Positions 54,726 to 63,047 of a stretch of DNA of 64,000 nucleotides are shown one piece after another. How positions within the stretch are numbered: position 1 is the first letter of the stretch; each line of letters opens with the position of its first letter. Under the pieces are notes generated by a model. That model saw only the letters and a list, made by a program, of their open reading frames with translations. It ran no database searches and had not been told where the DNA came from. The translations under genes were made by a program, and so were the position numbers. Source of the DNA: Bradyrhizobium centrolobii (GTDB lineage Bacteria > Pseudomonadota > Alphaproteobacteria > Rhizobiales > Xanthobacteraceae); contig NZ_LUUB01000054.1 of NCBI RefSeq assembly GCF_001641635.1, positions 1-64,000 on the forward strand, read 5' to 3'.

Positions 54726-55685
54726 CTAGGCCTGCTTCGCAGCGGCCAATGCATCCTTGGCGGCGGCAACGTCGTTCGGTCCGCCGACCGCAACCCCGAC
54801 GGCACCGTCCGCAATGCGCTTGACGAGACCGGTGAGCACCTTGCCCGCGCCGATCTCGAAGAAACGGGTGACACCCTGCCCTGCCATATAGGCAACCGAC
54901 TCGCGCCAGCGCACCGTGCCGGTGACCTGCTCAACAAGGCGGCGCCGGATCTCGTCGGGGTCCGTGACGGCACTCGCCAGCACGTTCGACACCAAGGGCG
55001 CCGCCGGCGCCTTGATCGTGACCTTCGACAGCGCTTCCGCCATGGCATCGGCGGCCGGCTGCATCAGCTTGCAATGGAACGGTGCGGATACCGGCAGCAG
55101 CATCGCGCGCTTGGCGCCCTTGCCCTTGGCGATCTCGACGGCGCGATCGACGGCTGCCTTGTCGCCGGAAACGACCACCTGCCCGCCGCCATTGTCGTTG
55201 GCCGCCTGGCAGACCTGGCCCTGCGCCGCCTCGTTGGCGACTTCCATCGCGGCCTCGTAATCGAGACCGAGCAGCGCGGCCATGGCGCCTGCGCCGACGG
55301 GGACAGCTTTTTGCATTGCGAGACCGCGGGTGCGAAGGAGACGCGCGGTGTCGGAAATCGTCAGGCTGCCGGCCGCAGCCAGCGCCGAATATTCGCCGAG
55401 CGAATGGCCGGCCACGAAGGCCGCGTCCCGCCCGACGGAAAAACCGGCCTCGCTCTCCAGCACACGCAGCGTGGCGACGGAGACCGCCATCAGCGCCGGC
55501 TGGGCGTTTTCGGTGAGCTGGAGGGTTTCAGCGGGGCCATCCCAGATGGTGGCCGTCAGCTTTTCCCCCAGCGCGGCGTCGACCTCGTCGAACACGGCGC
55601 GCGCCGCCGGAAAGGCGTCGGCCAGGGCCTTGCCCATGCCAATCGCCTGGGAACCCTGCCCCGGAAATGTGAATGCTGCCGTCAT
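54726..55685 (-). CDS. fabD: Malonyl-CoA:ACP transacylase
   Basis: 319 residues; loads malonyl groups onto ACP. Active-site serine S95 in VAGHSLGEYSAL, N-terminal FTFPGQGSQAIGMG, and the catalytic His in APFHCKLMQPAA. The ATG at 55685 follows GGGAGCG and gives MTAAFTFPGQ; the frame extends 30 residues upstream without conserved character. It is the first of the fabD-fabG-acpP-fabF group. Confidence 0.96.
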   Translation of the reverse strand: MTAAFTFPGQGSQAIGMGKALADAFPAARAVFDEVDAALGEKLTATIWDGPAETLQLTENAQPALMAVSVATLRVLESEAGFSVGRDAAFVAGHSLGEYSALAAAGSLTISDTARLLRTRGLAMQKAVPVGAGAMAALLGLDYEAAMEVANEAAQGQVCQAANDNGGGQVVVSGDKAAVDRAVEIAKGKGAKRAMLLPVSAPFHCKLMQPAADAMAEALSKVTIKAPAAPLVSNVLASAVTDPDEIRRRLVEQVTGTVRWRESVAYMAGQGVTRFFEIGAGKVLTGLVKRIADGAVGVAVGGPNDVAAAKDALAAAKQA

Positions 55686-55858
55686 CGGCGCTCCCTGCTT
55701 GTCGAGCGTGATCCCTGCGAGAACCGGCAGCCGATTACGCGCAGGCTTACGTTCTGGTTCCGGATCACGCTCCAAAGGGGGCCGTAGACACTGACCGAGG
55801 CCGGAATGTCAAGCCGAGATGGAAACCCCGACCGCCATTCAACTGGGGACGACGCCCC

Positions 55859-56884
55859 TCAAAACCCGCCGGCGGTCTGGTTGGCGTCGACCTCCGCACC
55901 CGCCCGCGCGCGGCGCGCACTGTTCACCAGTTGGCCGGGACGGTCCTCGTGATCGGGCTTCGCTGTCGCGAGCCGCAGCACCGCGGCGTAATTCGGCTGC
56001 ACTTCCATACGGCCAGCGTGCCGGCTCTCGCTCAGCAGGCGATGCACCTTCGGCAGATTGTAGCAGGGCACGTAGAACAGGAGATGATGCTCGAGGTGGT
56101 AGTTCACGTAGTACGGCGCGATGAACAGACGCTCGAGGAAGTTCGCATGCGTGGTACGGGTGTTGCGCAAGGGATCGCTGCTGTCGGGGACGACGGCGTG
56201 CTCGGCGATGTTGCGGATGCGGGTGATGACCATCATCCAGGTGAGCAGCGGCACCAGCCATAGCAGCGGATAGGCCCACCACACGCCGGCCGCCGCAAGC
56301 GCCGCGAACATCACGGCGTTGACGATGCATTGCGGCCCGAGCTTCTCCCAGAAATACGCGGCACGCTGACGCCACGGCCAGGCCTTCGGGCCAAGCGCGT
56401 TGAGCAGTTGCGCCTTGCGCTGCTGGTAGCCGGTCTGCCCCGTGATGTCGCGAATGAACTTGCGGCGATAGCTCAGCCTGGTGATCGGGAACGGCGCCGA
56501 CAGCACGAGGTCGGGATCGTCCTCCTGCTGGGTGCGCGCGTGATGCTGAAGGTGATAGCGCCGATAGCTGCGCGTCTCCGCGAACAGCGGATAGGCGCAG
56601 AACCACTGGCTCAGCGCGAGATTGGTCCTCTCGTCGGCGGAAAGGCAGCCATGCGCGCCGTCATGCATGAGGATCGCAAGCCCGAGCTGCCGTGAGCCGA
56701 TGATGGCGACGGCGAAAATATAAGTGAGCGGATTGGGCCACCACGCAACGAGCGCGATCGCGCCAAGGATCAGCACCCAGGCATGCGCGATCAGCGCGAC
56801 GCCTTTCCAGGTGACGCGCCGGCGCACATCGACGAGCTGGTCCTCGGTCAGGAAATCGCGGGCACGCATGCGAAGCGCGGTCAT
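55859..56884 (-). CDS. Membrane fatty acid desaturase
   Basis: 341 residues; a di-iron enzyme that introduces a double bond in acyl chains. All three histidine boxes are present: HDGAH (74-78), HLQHH (111-115) and HLEHH (263-267), with hydrophobic spans between them. The C-terminus is longer and Ala/Arg-rich. Only three bases separate it from the tetR gene upstream, so the two form one operon whose regulator probably responds to fatty-acid state. Its regiochemistry is not known, and related enzymes also act on carotenoids or phenol-type lipids. Confidence 0.9.
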   Translation of the reverse strand: MTALRMRARDFLTEDQLVDVRRRVTWKGVALIAHAWVLILGAIALVAWWPNPLTYIFAVAIIGSRQLGLAILMHDGAHGCLSADERTNLALSQWFCAYPLFAETRSYRRYHLQHHARTQQEDDPDLVLSAPFPITRLSYRRKFIRDITGQTGYQQRKAQLLNALGPKAWPWRQRAAYFWEKLGPQCIVNAVMFAALAAAGVWWAYPLLWLVPLLTWMMVITRIRNIAEHAVVPDSSDPLRNTRTTHANFLERLFIAPYYVNYHLEHHLLFYVPCYNLPKVHRLLSESRHAGRMEVQPNYAAVLRLATAKPDHEDRPGQLVNSARRARAGAEVDANQTAGGF

Positions 56885-56887
56885 GGC

Positions 56888-57592
56888 CTAACTCTCCCCG
56901 TCCGAAGTGGTTGAAGGATCGCGGTCGTCGACAAGCCGCAGACGCGCGGCATCGCCCGTTGATTTCGCCTGCTCGCCGAGGACGCGCAGCATCTCGCCGC
57001 AAAGCTGTTCGGGCGAGCGGCCCATGGCGTAGCCTTCGAGGATGACGCCGATCGCGACGGCCCAGAACCGCCGCGAGCTTTCGTCGGGCGCGCGCAGGGA
57101 GCGCCAGCCGTGCCGCGCGACCTGGCTTGCGTAGGCGCGCGCGCCCTCGGCATGCAGGCGCTCGATGGTGCGCTCGACCAGCGGCGCGAGATCCTGGCGC
57201 CGCCGCGTCAGCGTCAGCGCCTCAGCGAAGAAGGCGACCGAATCGCTCGCCGTGACCGTTTCCGCCAGGGCGTGGGTGTACTCCCGCGGCGAGCGCGCCT
57301 TGAGCGCGGCCTGCTCGGTCGCGCGCGCCAGATACAGGAGATCACGGCAGGCGCACTCGACGAACAGCGCCTCCTTGGTGCGGAAGTAATAGGTGATCTG
57401 GCTCGGGAAGGCGTTCGCGGCGGTCGCGATGTCGGCGATCGAGGTGCCGGACAGCCCCCGCTCCTTGAACAGCGGGCTCGCCGCATCCAGCAGCAGCGAG
57501 CGCATCTTGCGGCCTGCCGAGCGCGTGGCGCGCGCTGCGTGCTTGGGGTCGCCAGCCGACTCAGATGGGGCCTCGACGGACTTTCCCGCCAT
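56888..57592 (-). CDS. TetR-family regulator of the desaturase operon
   Basis: 234 residues. N-terminal helix-turn-helix: LLLDAASPLFKERGLSGTSI followed by ADIATAANAFPSQITYYFRT and KEALFVECA. The C-terminal helical ligand domain is of ordinary size. ATG at 57592 with GGAGG before it; the frame stays open upstream but those residues look non-coding. It is the first gene of the operon with the desaturase. A perfect 23 bp palindrome 17 bases upstream is its probable operator, so the operon should be self-repressed. Confidence 0.88.
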   Translation of the reverse strand: MAGKSVEAPSESAGDPKHAARATRSAGRKMRSLLLDAASPLFKERGLSGTSIADIATAANAFPSQITYYFRTKEALFVECACRDLLYLARATEQAALKARSPREYTHALAETVTASDSVAFFAEALTLTRRRQDLAPLVERTIERLHAEGARAYASQVARHGWRSLRAPDESSRRFWAVAIGVILEGYAMGRSPEQLCGEMLRVLGEQAKSTGDAARLRLVDDRDPSTTSDGES

Positions 57593-57608
57593 TGGATCCT
57601 CCCTGGAC

Positions 57609-57631
57609 TTGTTTGTATGATATACAAACAA
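57609..57631. promoter_or_regulatory. Operator-like palindrome of the TetR-desaturase operon
   Basis: TTGTTTGTAT (57609-57618) and ATACAAACAA (57622-57631) are perfect inverted arms around GAT. It sits 17 bases upstream of the tetR start, where a bound TetR dimer would block transcription or early elongation. Confidence 0.8.
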
Positions 57632-57925
57632 ATAAATCAAGCCGATTCGGTCCCGTTTTGGACCCCGCACCGGGACCATCCGGGCCGAAACTTGGCCCCT
57701 GCAACCTTGCCAAGCCGGCCAAAATCCGTATAAAGCGCGCCATCCGCAGACCCCGGCCGGGAGCTGAACGGACGGTCTCAGCAAATTCACTCGTGATTTT
57801 GATGTGGCAGGGCCAGTCGGCCCGTCGTCCCGTGTTTCCGCCTTCTGAGCTTAAGTCCGAGTCCTTTCCGAAGGCCTCGAAGGGCTTGACGCCGGGTGAA
57901 GCGCCAACATGAGGAAAGGACATCC

Positions 57926-58396
57926 ATGCCTCTTTATGAGCATGTTTTTCTCGCGCGTCAGGACGCGAGCCCGCAGCAGGTGGAAGAGCTGACCGCGCAG
58001 ATGACCGGGATCGTCGAGGGTCTCGGCGGCAAGGTCACCAAGACCGAGAACTGGGGCGTGCGCTCCCTCACCTACCGCATGAACAAGAACCGTAAGGCGC
58101 ACTTCGTGCTGCTCAACATCGACGCGCCGTCCGCGGCGATCGCCGAGATCGAGCGCCAGGAGCGCATCAGCGAGGACGTGATCCGCTATCTCAGCGTCCG
58201 CGTCGAGGAGCTCGAGGAAGGCCCGTCCGCGATGATGCGCAAGGCCGACCGTGATCGCGAGCGCGACGACCGTGGCGGCGGCTTCCGCGGCGAACGTGAA
58301 GGCGGCTTCCGTGGCGACCGTGAGGGCGGCTTCCGCGGTGACCGCGGTCCGCGCCGTCCCCGCGAGGACGCTGAAACCACGACGGATCAGGAGTAA
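57926..58396 (+). CDS. rpsF: 30S ribosomal protein S6 with RGG-like tail
   Basis: 156 residues. The first 100 residues are ordinary S6 ([40 protein letters not shown]). The C-terminus is extended by about 50 residues that contain three tandem eight-residue Gly-Gly-Phe-Arg-Gly units at 117-141, then an acidic end. The 24 bp repeat unit is visible in the DNA. The ATG at 57926 has AGGAAAGG upstream. It precedes rpsR by five bases. The tail could bind RNA; extended S6 is known in alphaproteobacteria, its role is not. Confidence 0.95.
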   Translation: MPLYEHVFLARQDASPQQVEELTAQMTGIVEGLGGKVTKTENWGVRSLTYRMNKNRKAHFVLLNIDAPSAAIAEIERQERISEDVIRYLSVRVEELEEGPSAMMRKADRDRERDDRGGGFRGEREGGFRGDREGGFRGDRGPRRPREDAETTTDQE

Positions 58397-58401
58397 GAAC
58401 A

Positions 58402-58641
58402 ATGGCTGAAGCTGGCGCCCGCCGTCCGTTTTTCCGTCGCCGCAAGACCTGCCCGTTCACGGGTCCGAACGCGCCGAAGATCGACTACAAGGATTCCAAG
58501 CTCTTGATGCGCTACGTCTCCGAGCGCGGCAAGATCGTGCCGAGCCGCATCACTGCGGTCTCCGCGAAGAAGCAGCGTGAGCTCGCCCGCGCCATCAAGC
58601 GCGCGCGGTTCTTGGGCCTCCTGCCCTACGTGATTCGCTGA
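58402..58641 (+). CDS. rpsR: 30S ribosomal protein S18
   Basis: 79 residues; binds 16S rRNA as a partner of S6. [20 protein letters not shown] and [20 protein letters not shown] are the family signature. It lies between rpsF and the DUF2232 gene; a hairpin follows at 58654-58681. Confidence 0.98.
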   Translation: MAEAGARRPFFRRRKTCPFTGPNAPKIDYKDSKLLMRYVSERGKIVPSRITAVSAKKQRELARAIKRARFLGLLPYVIR

Positions 58642-58653
58642 TACGACCGACTT

Positions 58654-58681
58654 CGACCGGCGGCGATGACGTCGCCGGTCG
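58654..58681 (+). terminator. Hairpin after rpsR
   Basis: CGACCGGCG and CGCCGGTCG pair around ten bases, starting 12 bases past the rpsR stop. No T-run follows, so it is more likely an attenuator or RNA-stability element than a full terminator; downstream genes could still be co-transcribed. Confidence 0.5.
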
Positions 58682-58775
58682 CGACGTTCTGAATTCATAA
58701 GGCTTCCGGGTCGTCCGGTTGCCGATGGTTGGGGCAAGAGATGCCTCTAACCGCTCGGAAGGGGCGGGACAGCTG

Positions 58776-59747
58776 ATGATGGCCTTTGGACTGATAGCCC
58801 TGATCGCCGGCGCTGCGTCGGCCCTGATGTTCGCCTCGATCGTTTCGGGCGCGCTGATCTCGCTCGTCCTGTTCTATCTCGCACCGCTGCCGCTGATGGT
58901 GGTCTCGATCGGCTGGGGACCGCTTTGCGCGAGCCTTGGCGGCATCGCGGCCGCGATCGGCCTCGGCGCCCTGTTTGGCCTGCCCTATTGCCTCGCCTTC
59001 GCCGTCACCGTCGCGCTGCCGGCCTGGTGGCTTGGCCATCTCGTCCTGTTGGGACGCCACGTGGGCGCACCTCCCGACGCCACCGATCCGCCGGCCGAAC
59101 CCGAAATCGAGTGGTACCCCGTCGGCCGCATCCTGCTGTGGATCGCAGGCTTCGCCACGCTGACCGCGATCGCGGCCCTCCTCACGCTCGGCACCGACGC
59201 CGACAGCATCACCGGCACGCTGCGCCGCGGCCTGATGCGCATCCTCCACGCCACCGATCCGCAGGCTGCCGGCGAAGCCGACCAGTTCGTCGATGCCTTG
59301 GTGCGGATTGCGCCGGCCGCCGCCGCCATCGTCTCGATGATGACGCTCACCCTCAACCTCTGGCTCAGCGCAAAGGTGACGGCGACCTCGGGCCGGCTGC
59401 GCCGCCCGTGGCCGAACCTGATGACATCTGAGCTTCCGACCATGACGCTTGCCGTGCTCTGCATTGCGCTCGCCTTCTGCTTCACCGGCGGACTGCTCGC
59501 GATCATCGCGCAGGTCGTGACGGCGGCGTTGATGATGGCGTATGCGCTGACCGGCTTTGCCGTGCTGCATACGCTGACACTCGCGCTGAAAAGCCGCGCC
59601 TTCTGGCTCGGCTCCACCTACGCCGTTGTCGTCGTGTTCGGATGGCCCGTCATCGCGATGGTGATTCTCGGGCTCGCGGATGCCGTGTTCGGCATGCGCG
59701 AGCGCTTCCTGCGCAACCGGCAACCGCCGCCGCTGCCAACCCCTTAA
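58776..59747 (+). CDS. DUF2232 membrane protein
   Basis: 323 residues, nearly all hydrophobic spans (LIALIAGAASALMFASIVSG, FAVTVALPAWWLGHLVLL). The position between rpsR and rplI is conserved in alphaproteobacteria and supports the assignment to the DUF2232 (YybS-like) family. ATG at 58776 with GGGGCGGGA upstream is preferred; in-frame ATG 58725 and TTG 58719 are alternatives. Function is not known; the family is loosely related to small-molecule transport subunits. Confidence 0.85.
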   Translation: MMAFGLIALIAGAASALMFASIVSGALISLVLFYLAPLPLMVVSIGWGPLCASLGGIAAAIGLGALFGLPYCLAFAVTVALPAWWLGHLVLLGRHVGAPPDATDPPAEPEIEWYPVGRILLWIAGFATLTAIAALLTLGTDADSITGTLRRGLMRILHATDPQAAGEADQFVDALVRIAPAAAAIVSMMTLTLNLWLSAKVTATSGRLRRPWPNLMTSELPTMTLAVLCIALAFCFTGGLLAIIAQVVTAALMMAYALTGFAVLHTLTLALKSRAFWLGSTYAVVVVFGWPVIAMVILGLADAVFGMRERFLRNRQPPPLPTP

Positions 59748-59795
59748 GTCCACCCCTGAAAAACTGAAACCCACAGCACTTCAAAGGAGAACGTT

Positions 59796-60404
59796 ATGGA
59801 AGTCATTTTGCTGGAACGCGTGAACAAGCTCGGCCAGATGGGCGAAGTCGTGAAGGTTCGCGACGGCTATGCCCGCAATTTCCTGCTCAAGCGCGGCAAG
59901 GCGCTGCGCGCCACCGCCGACAACCGCGCCAAGTATGACGGCATGAAGGCCGAGCTCGAGGCCCGCAACCTCCAGGCCAAGGGCGAGGCGTCCAAGGTCG
60001 CCGAGAAGATCGAGGATAAGAACATCATCGTGATCCGCCAGGCCTCCGAAGCCGGCCAGCTGTTCGGCTCGGTCACCGTGCGCGACATCGTCGCCGCGTT
60101 CGAGGCCGACAGTGTCCACCTCGACCGCCCGCAGGTGCAGCTCGACGCGCCGATCAAGACCATCGGCAAGCACACCCTCACCGTCGCGGTTCACCCCGAG
60201 GTCGAGGTCGAGATCACCGTGACGGTCGCGCGCAGCCAGGACGAGGCCGAGCGCATCAACCGCGGCGAGGACATCTCGACCCGCAACGAGGACCGCGATG
60301 CCGCCGCCGAGGCGATCGCCGCGGCCGGCGAGTTCTTCGATCCGGAAGCCCAGCACGAGGACGTCGTGGAGCCCGCCCCGGCTGCGGAAGAGACCGAGAA
60401 GTAA
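59796..60404 (+). CDS. rplI: 50S ribosomal protein L9
   Basis: 202 residues; binds 23S rRNA near the L1 stalk. [20 protein letters not shown] then [20 protein letters not shown] is the N-terminal domain; a long connecting helix and the C-terminal domain ([20 protein letters not shown]) follow. An acidic C-terminal extension of about 45 residues is typical of this group. AAAGGAGAA is a strong ribosome binding site. Confidence 0.97.
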   Translation: MEVILLERVNKLGQMGEVVKVRDGYARNFLLKRGKALRATADNRAKYDGMKAELEARNLQAKGEASKVAEKIEDKNIIVIRQASEAGQLFGSVTVRDIVAAFEADSVHLDRPQVQLDAPIKTIGKHTLTVAVHPEVEVEITVTVARSQDEAERINRGEDISTRNEDRDAAAEAIAAAGEFFDPEAQHEDVVEPAPAAEETEK

Positions 60405-60420
60405 GTCGCGGATACAACAT

Positions 60421-60504
60421 GTCATGCGCGGGCTTGACCCGCGCGTCCATCATCAAAGAGTTTCTCGCTGAAGGATGGATTGCCGGGTCAAGCCCGGCAA
60501 TGAC
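60421..60504. repeat. Intergenic inverted repeat with GGGCTTGACCC core
   Basis: The halves 60421-60451 and 60474-60504 are imperfect inverted copies, each holding CGGGCTTGACCCG or its complement, and begin and end with GTCAT/ATGAC. This is a dispersed-type palindrome placed between rplI and the convergent thioesterase gene. Confidence 0.75.
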
Positions 60505-60514
60505 AAGAAAACGG

Positions 60515-60544
60515 AGCCCGGCCGCCTCACGCGGCCGGGCTTTT
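60515..60544. terminator. Terminator between rplI and the thioesterase gene
   Basis: AGCCCGGCCGC and GCGGCCGGGCT pair around CTCAC, followed by TTT on the plus strand. The thioesterase stop codon (60527-60529) lies at the loop, so the hairpin ends the rplI transcript while overlapping the other gene's 3' end. Confidence 0.85.
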
Positions 60545-60994
60545 CGTTGTGGCGGCGACGGCCTCGCTCAGCATCGCGATCGAGGCCAGGGCCGTCGCCG
60601 TATGCCTTTCCACGCCGTCGGTCAGGCAGAACACGTCGGCCGCGACGACCGCGACCTGACGGCCCGGCTTGATCACCCGCGCCCGGCAGATCAGCCTTTC
60701 GCCGACCGCCGGCGCCAGCAGATTGAGCTTGTATTCCGCCGTCAGCGCCGGCTGGCCGCGCGAGGTCGCCGCAGCGATCGTCGTGGCGTTGTCGACCAGG
60801 AAGGCAGTGACGCCACCGTGGAAGAAGCCGTGCTGCTGCAACAGCTCGGGCCGGCGCTCCACCGCGATCGTGCAGCTGCCGCGCGACAGCTCCGACAGCT
60901 CCGCGCCAACGAGATTCATGAATCCCTGCCGGCCGACATTGGCGTGGATGCGCTCCGCTACGGTGGCGAAATCGGGATCTGCCTCGGTTCTCAT
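60527..60994 (-). CDS. Hotdog-fold thioesterase (PaaI-like)
   Basis: 155 residues from the ATG at 60994, preceded by GAGGAG seven bases away; a second in-frame ATG at 61009 overlaps the stop of the upstream tetR gene (ATGA). The hotdog core is visible in LLQQHGFFHGGVTAFLVDNA and ALTAEYKLNLLAPAVGERLI, with the HGG(x)3 loop of the PaaI/4HBT group. Likely substrate is an acyl-CoA, unspecified. Coupling to a TetR regulator suggests a regulated acyl-CoA response. Confidence 0.88.
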   Translation of the reverse strand: MRTEADPDFATVAERIHANVGRQGFMNLVGAELSELSRGSCTIAVERRPELLQQHGFFHGGVTAFLVDNATTIAAATSRGQPALTAEYKLNLLAPAVGERLICRARVIKPGRQVAVVAADVFCLTDGVERHTATALASIAMLSEAVAATTKSPAA

Positions 60995-61005
60995 GACGCT
61001 ACTCC

Positions 61006-61602
61006 TCATTTTGTGTTGATACGCTCGGGCGGCAGCAGCGCGCGGATGGCGCACGCGATCAGCGTGTCGGCCTCGCTGCGCGGATCGGTCCGGTCGCGGC
61101 CCGAGAGAAAGGCACGGCAAAACACCTGCGCCGGGCCGATAAGCTGGCTGATGAACATCACCGGCGTCATCAGCAGGAGATCGCCGCGTGCGATCAGCGG
61201 TGCGCGCCAGCGCTCGATGCCTTCGGCAAGGCGTGCATTCTGCGCACGCTGGGCGTCGCGAACGTCCTCGCTCCATTCGCTGCGCGAGATTTCGAAGAGA
61301 TAGCGCGCCTCGCGGCGGCTCAACACGACCCAGTCGAGATGCGCACGGATCAGGCGATCGATGCCCTGCCCGGCATCGGGCACCGGATCGAGCGCAGCCA
61401 GCATCGCACCGTGATAGTGGCGCAGCACTTCCAGGAACAGCGCGCCGGCGAGCTCCTTCTTCGATCCGAAGACGTGGAAGAAACTGCCATTGGAGGCGCG
61501 CGCGCGAGTGCGGATCGCCGCCACCGTCGCGGCCTCGAAGCCCACGCGGTCGAACACCGCAAGTCCTGCGGCCAACAGCTCGTCACGCACGCCGGATGAC
61601 AT
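61006..61602 (-). CDS. TetR-family regulator of the thioesterase operon
   Basis: 198 residues. N-terminal helix-turn-helix (LLAAGLAVFDRVGFEAATVA, then SNGSFFHVFGSKKELAGALF) and a helical ligand domain. It is first in an operon with a thioesterase. Two overlapping palindromes just upstream (61612-61642) are its probable operator. Acyl-CoA is a reasonable guess for the ligand. Confidence 0.9.
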   Translation of the reverse strand: MSSGVRDELLAAGLAVFDRVGFEAATVAAIRTRARASNGSFFHVFGSKKELAGALFLEVLRHYHGAMLAALDPVPDAGQGIDRLIRAHLDWVVLSRREARYLFEISRSEWSEDVRDAQRAQNARLAEGIERWRAPLIARGDLLLMTPVMFISQLIGPAQVFCRAFLSGRDRTDPRSEADTLIACAIRALLPPERINTK

Positions 61603-61611
61603 GAGCTTCTC

Positions 61612-61642
61612 CTAGAGTATTACTCTAGAGCGTCACTCTAGA
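61612..61642. promoter_or_regulatory. Double operator-like palindrome upstream of the TetR-thioesterase operon
   Basis: CTAGAGT/ACTCTAG around ATT (61612-61628) overlaps TCTAGAG/CTCTAGA around CGTCA (61624-61642). The shared CTCTAGAG core gives two staggered half-site pairs, as in TetR operators that bind two dimers. It starts nine bases upstream of the tetR ATG. Confidence 0.75.
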
Positions 61643-61708
61643 AACGGTCAATACGATACGGAGGCCGCGATGGACGCGACCTCCGTGACCTTGAGCTGAC
61701 GATAGTGC

Positions 61709-62770
61709 CTATCGCGAGATCGGTGGGGTCGGCGGACCGGATGGCTCGGCCGCCGCGGGCGCCGTGGCGGTCGCGGCCGGCGGCGGCTCCTGCGGCTTGG
61801 CCGCAGGCTCGGAGCCGCCGCTGGTCGTCGTCTCGGCCGGTTTGGGCGCAGCCGCTTCAGCCGGCTTCGGCGCAGCGGGCTCGGCCGGCTTCACAGCGGT
61901 CGCCGGGGCCGGCGTCACCTGCGGCACTGGATCGGGCCGCAGCGCCGGAGCCTCGCTGCTGCTCGGCTCGACCTTCGCGCTGTCCGGCTTCGGTTCGGCG
62001 GGCTTCTCGGGCGCCTTTGCGCTATCCGGCTTGGCTTCGTCGCGCCCGGCGTCGACCTTGGTGCTCTCGCTCTTGGGTTCGGCCTTCGGCCCGGTCTGGG
62101 GTTCGGTCTTGGGCTCAGACTCGACCTCAGATTTGGCCTCGCCCTTCTTGTCGTCGGCCGATGGCGCGGCGGCGTCGACCTTCGGCGCCTCCTCGCTCTC
62201 CGGCTTGCCGCGCCTGCTCATGCGCTTGGACTTGCGGCCCTCGGGGGTGCGCTCATGCGTAGCCTGGCCCTCGGGCTTGGCGTTTTCCTGGGCGCCCTCC
62301 TCGCTCGGCCTGGCCGTGCGCCTCTGGCGCACGCCTTCAGGCGCCGGGGCTGCACCCTCCCCCTCCGGCTTCGCAGCTTCCTGTGACCGCTGGCGGCGGC
62401 CCTGATGTTCAGGCGCCTGGGCAGGATTGGTGTTGGCATCCTTCTCCTTGCCGCCGTCCCTTTTGTCCTTGCCTTCCTTAGCCTGGTAACGCGCGTCGGT
62501 CGCGCCGTTGGAGACGAGGTAGGAGGCTAGAATACCCGCCATGTCCGGGCTCGTGGTGTAGTGCTGGCGCAGGAAGCCCGGCAGCGATCCCGGCGGGACC
62601 GTCTTCAAAAGCCCGCGCGGGCTCTTGTGGCAGGCATTGCAGGTCTGCGCGAAAAGCTGGGATGGCGACTTGCCGGCCTCGAGGTTGGTCGCCTGCGCAA
62701 GAGCGGCGTCGGTCGCGCCGAAGCCGATCAGAAGCAATACCGTCGCGAGGCTGAGCGCTCGGCTCGACAT
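61709..62770 (-). CDS. c-type cytochrome-like protein with long Pro/Ala/Glu/Lys tail
   Basis: 353 residues from the ATG at 62770 (GGAG eight bases before it). Signal peptide to about residue 26, then one heme-binding motif CNACH at 44-48 and a possible Met ligand at M77 (YTTSPDMAGILASYL). This small domain ends near 90; the remaining 260 residues are low-complexity, first Lys/Glu/Arg-rich, then Pro/Ala/Lys repeats. The tail is unlike usual cytochrome c and may span the periplasm or bind cell wall. In-frame ATGs further upstream (to 62803) exist. Confidence 0.75.
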   Translation of the reverse strand: MSSRALSLATVLLLIGFGATDAALAQATNLEAGKSPSQLFAQTCNACHKSPRGLLKTVPPGSLPGFLRQHYTTSPDMAGILASYLVSNGATDARYQAKEGKDKRDGGKEKDANTNPAQAPEHQGRRQRSQEAAKPEGEGAAPAPEGVRQRRTARPSEEGAQENAKPEGQATHERTPEGRKSKRMSRRGKPESEEAPKVDAAAPSADDKKGEAKSEVESEPKTEPQTGPKAEPKSESTKVDAGRDEAKPDSAKAPEKPAEPKPDSAKVEPSSSEAPALRPDPVPQVTPAPATAVKPAEPAAPKPAEAAAPKPAETTTSGGSEPAAKPQEPPPAATATAPAAAEPSGPPTPPISR

Positions 62771-63047
62771 TCCCATCATCTCCATTGAAAAAACCGCAGA
62801 CACAACCGTTATCCGGCGCGGGGGTCACCTTTTAGCCGATTGTGACGCGAATGGAAGGCAGCTGATCGCGCAAGGATGTGATCACGCGATTTTCGAATAT
62901 CGGCTTTGAACACAACGCAATAGCGCAACTGGAACACGCTGACTAGATTTACATGCAAGCGCATAGGAACCGATCCGGTCCCTGGGCGTCAGAACAGAAG
63001 GCCGGGTTAGTCGCATCTTTTCGGGTTCGCTCGAGAGGGCGGTGTCG

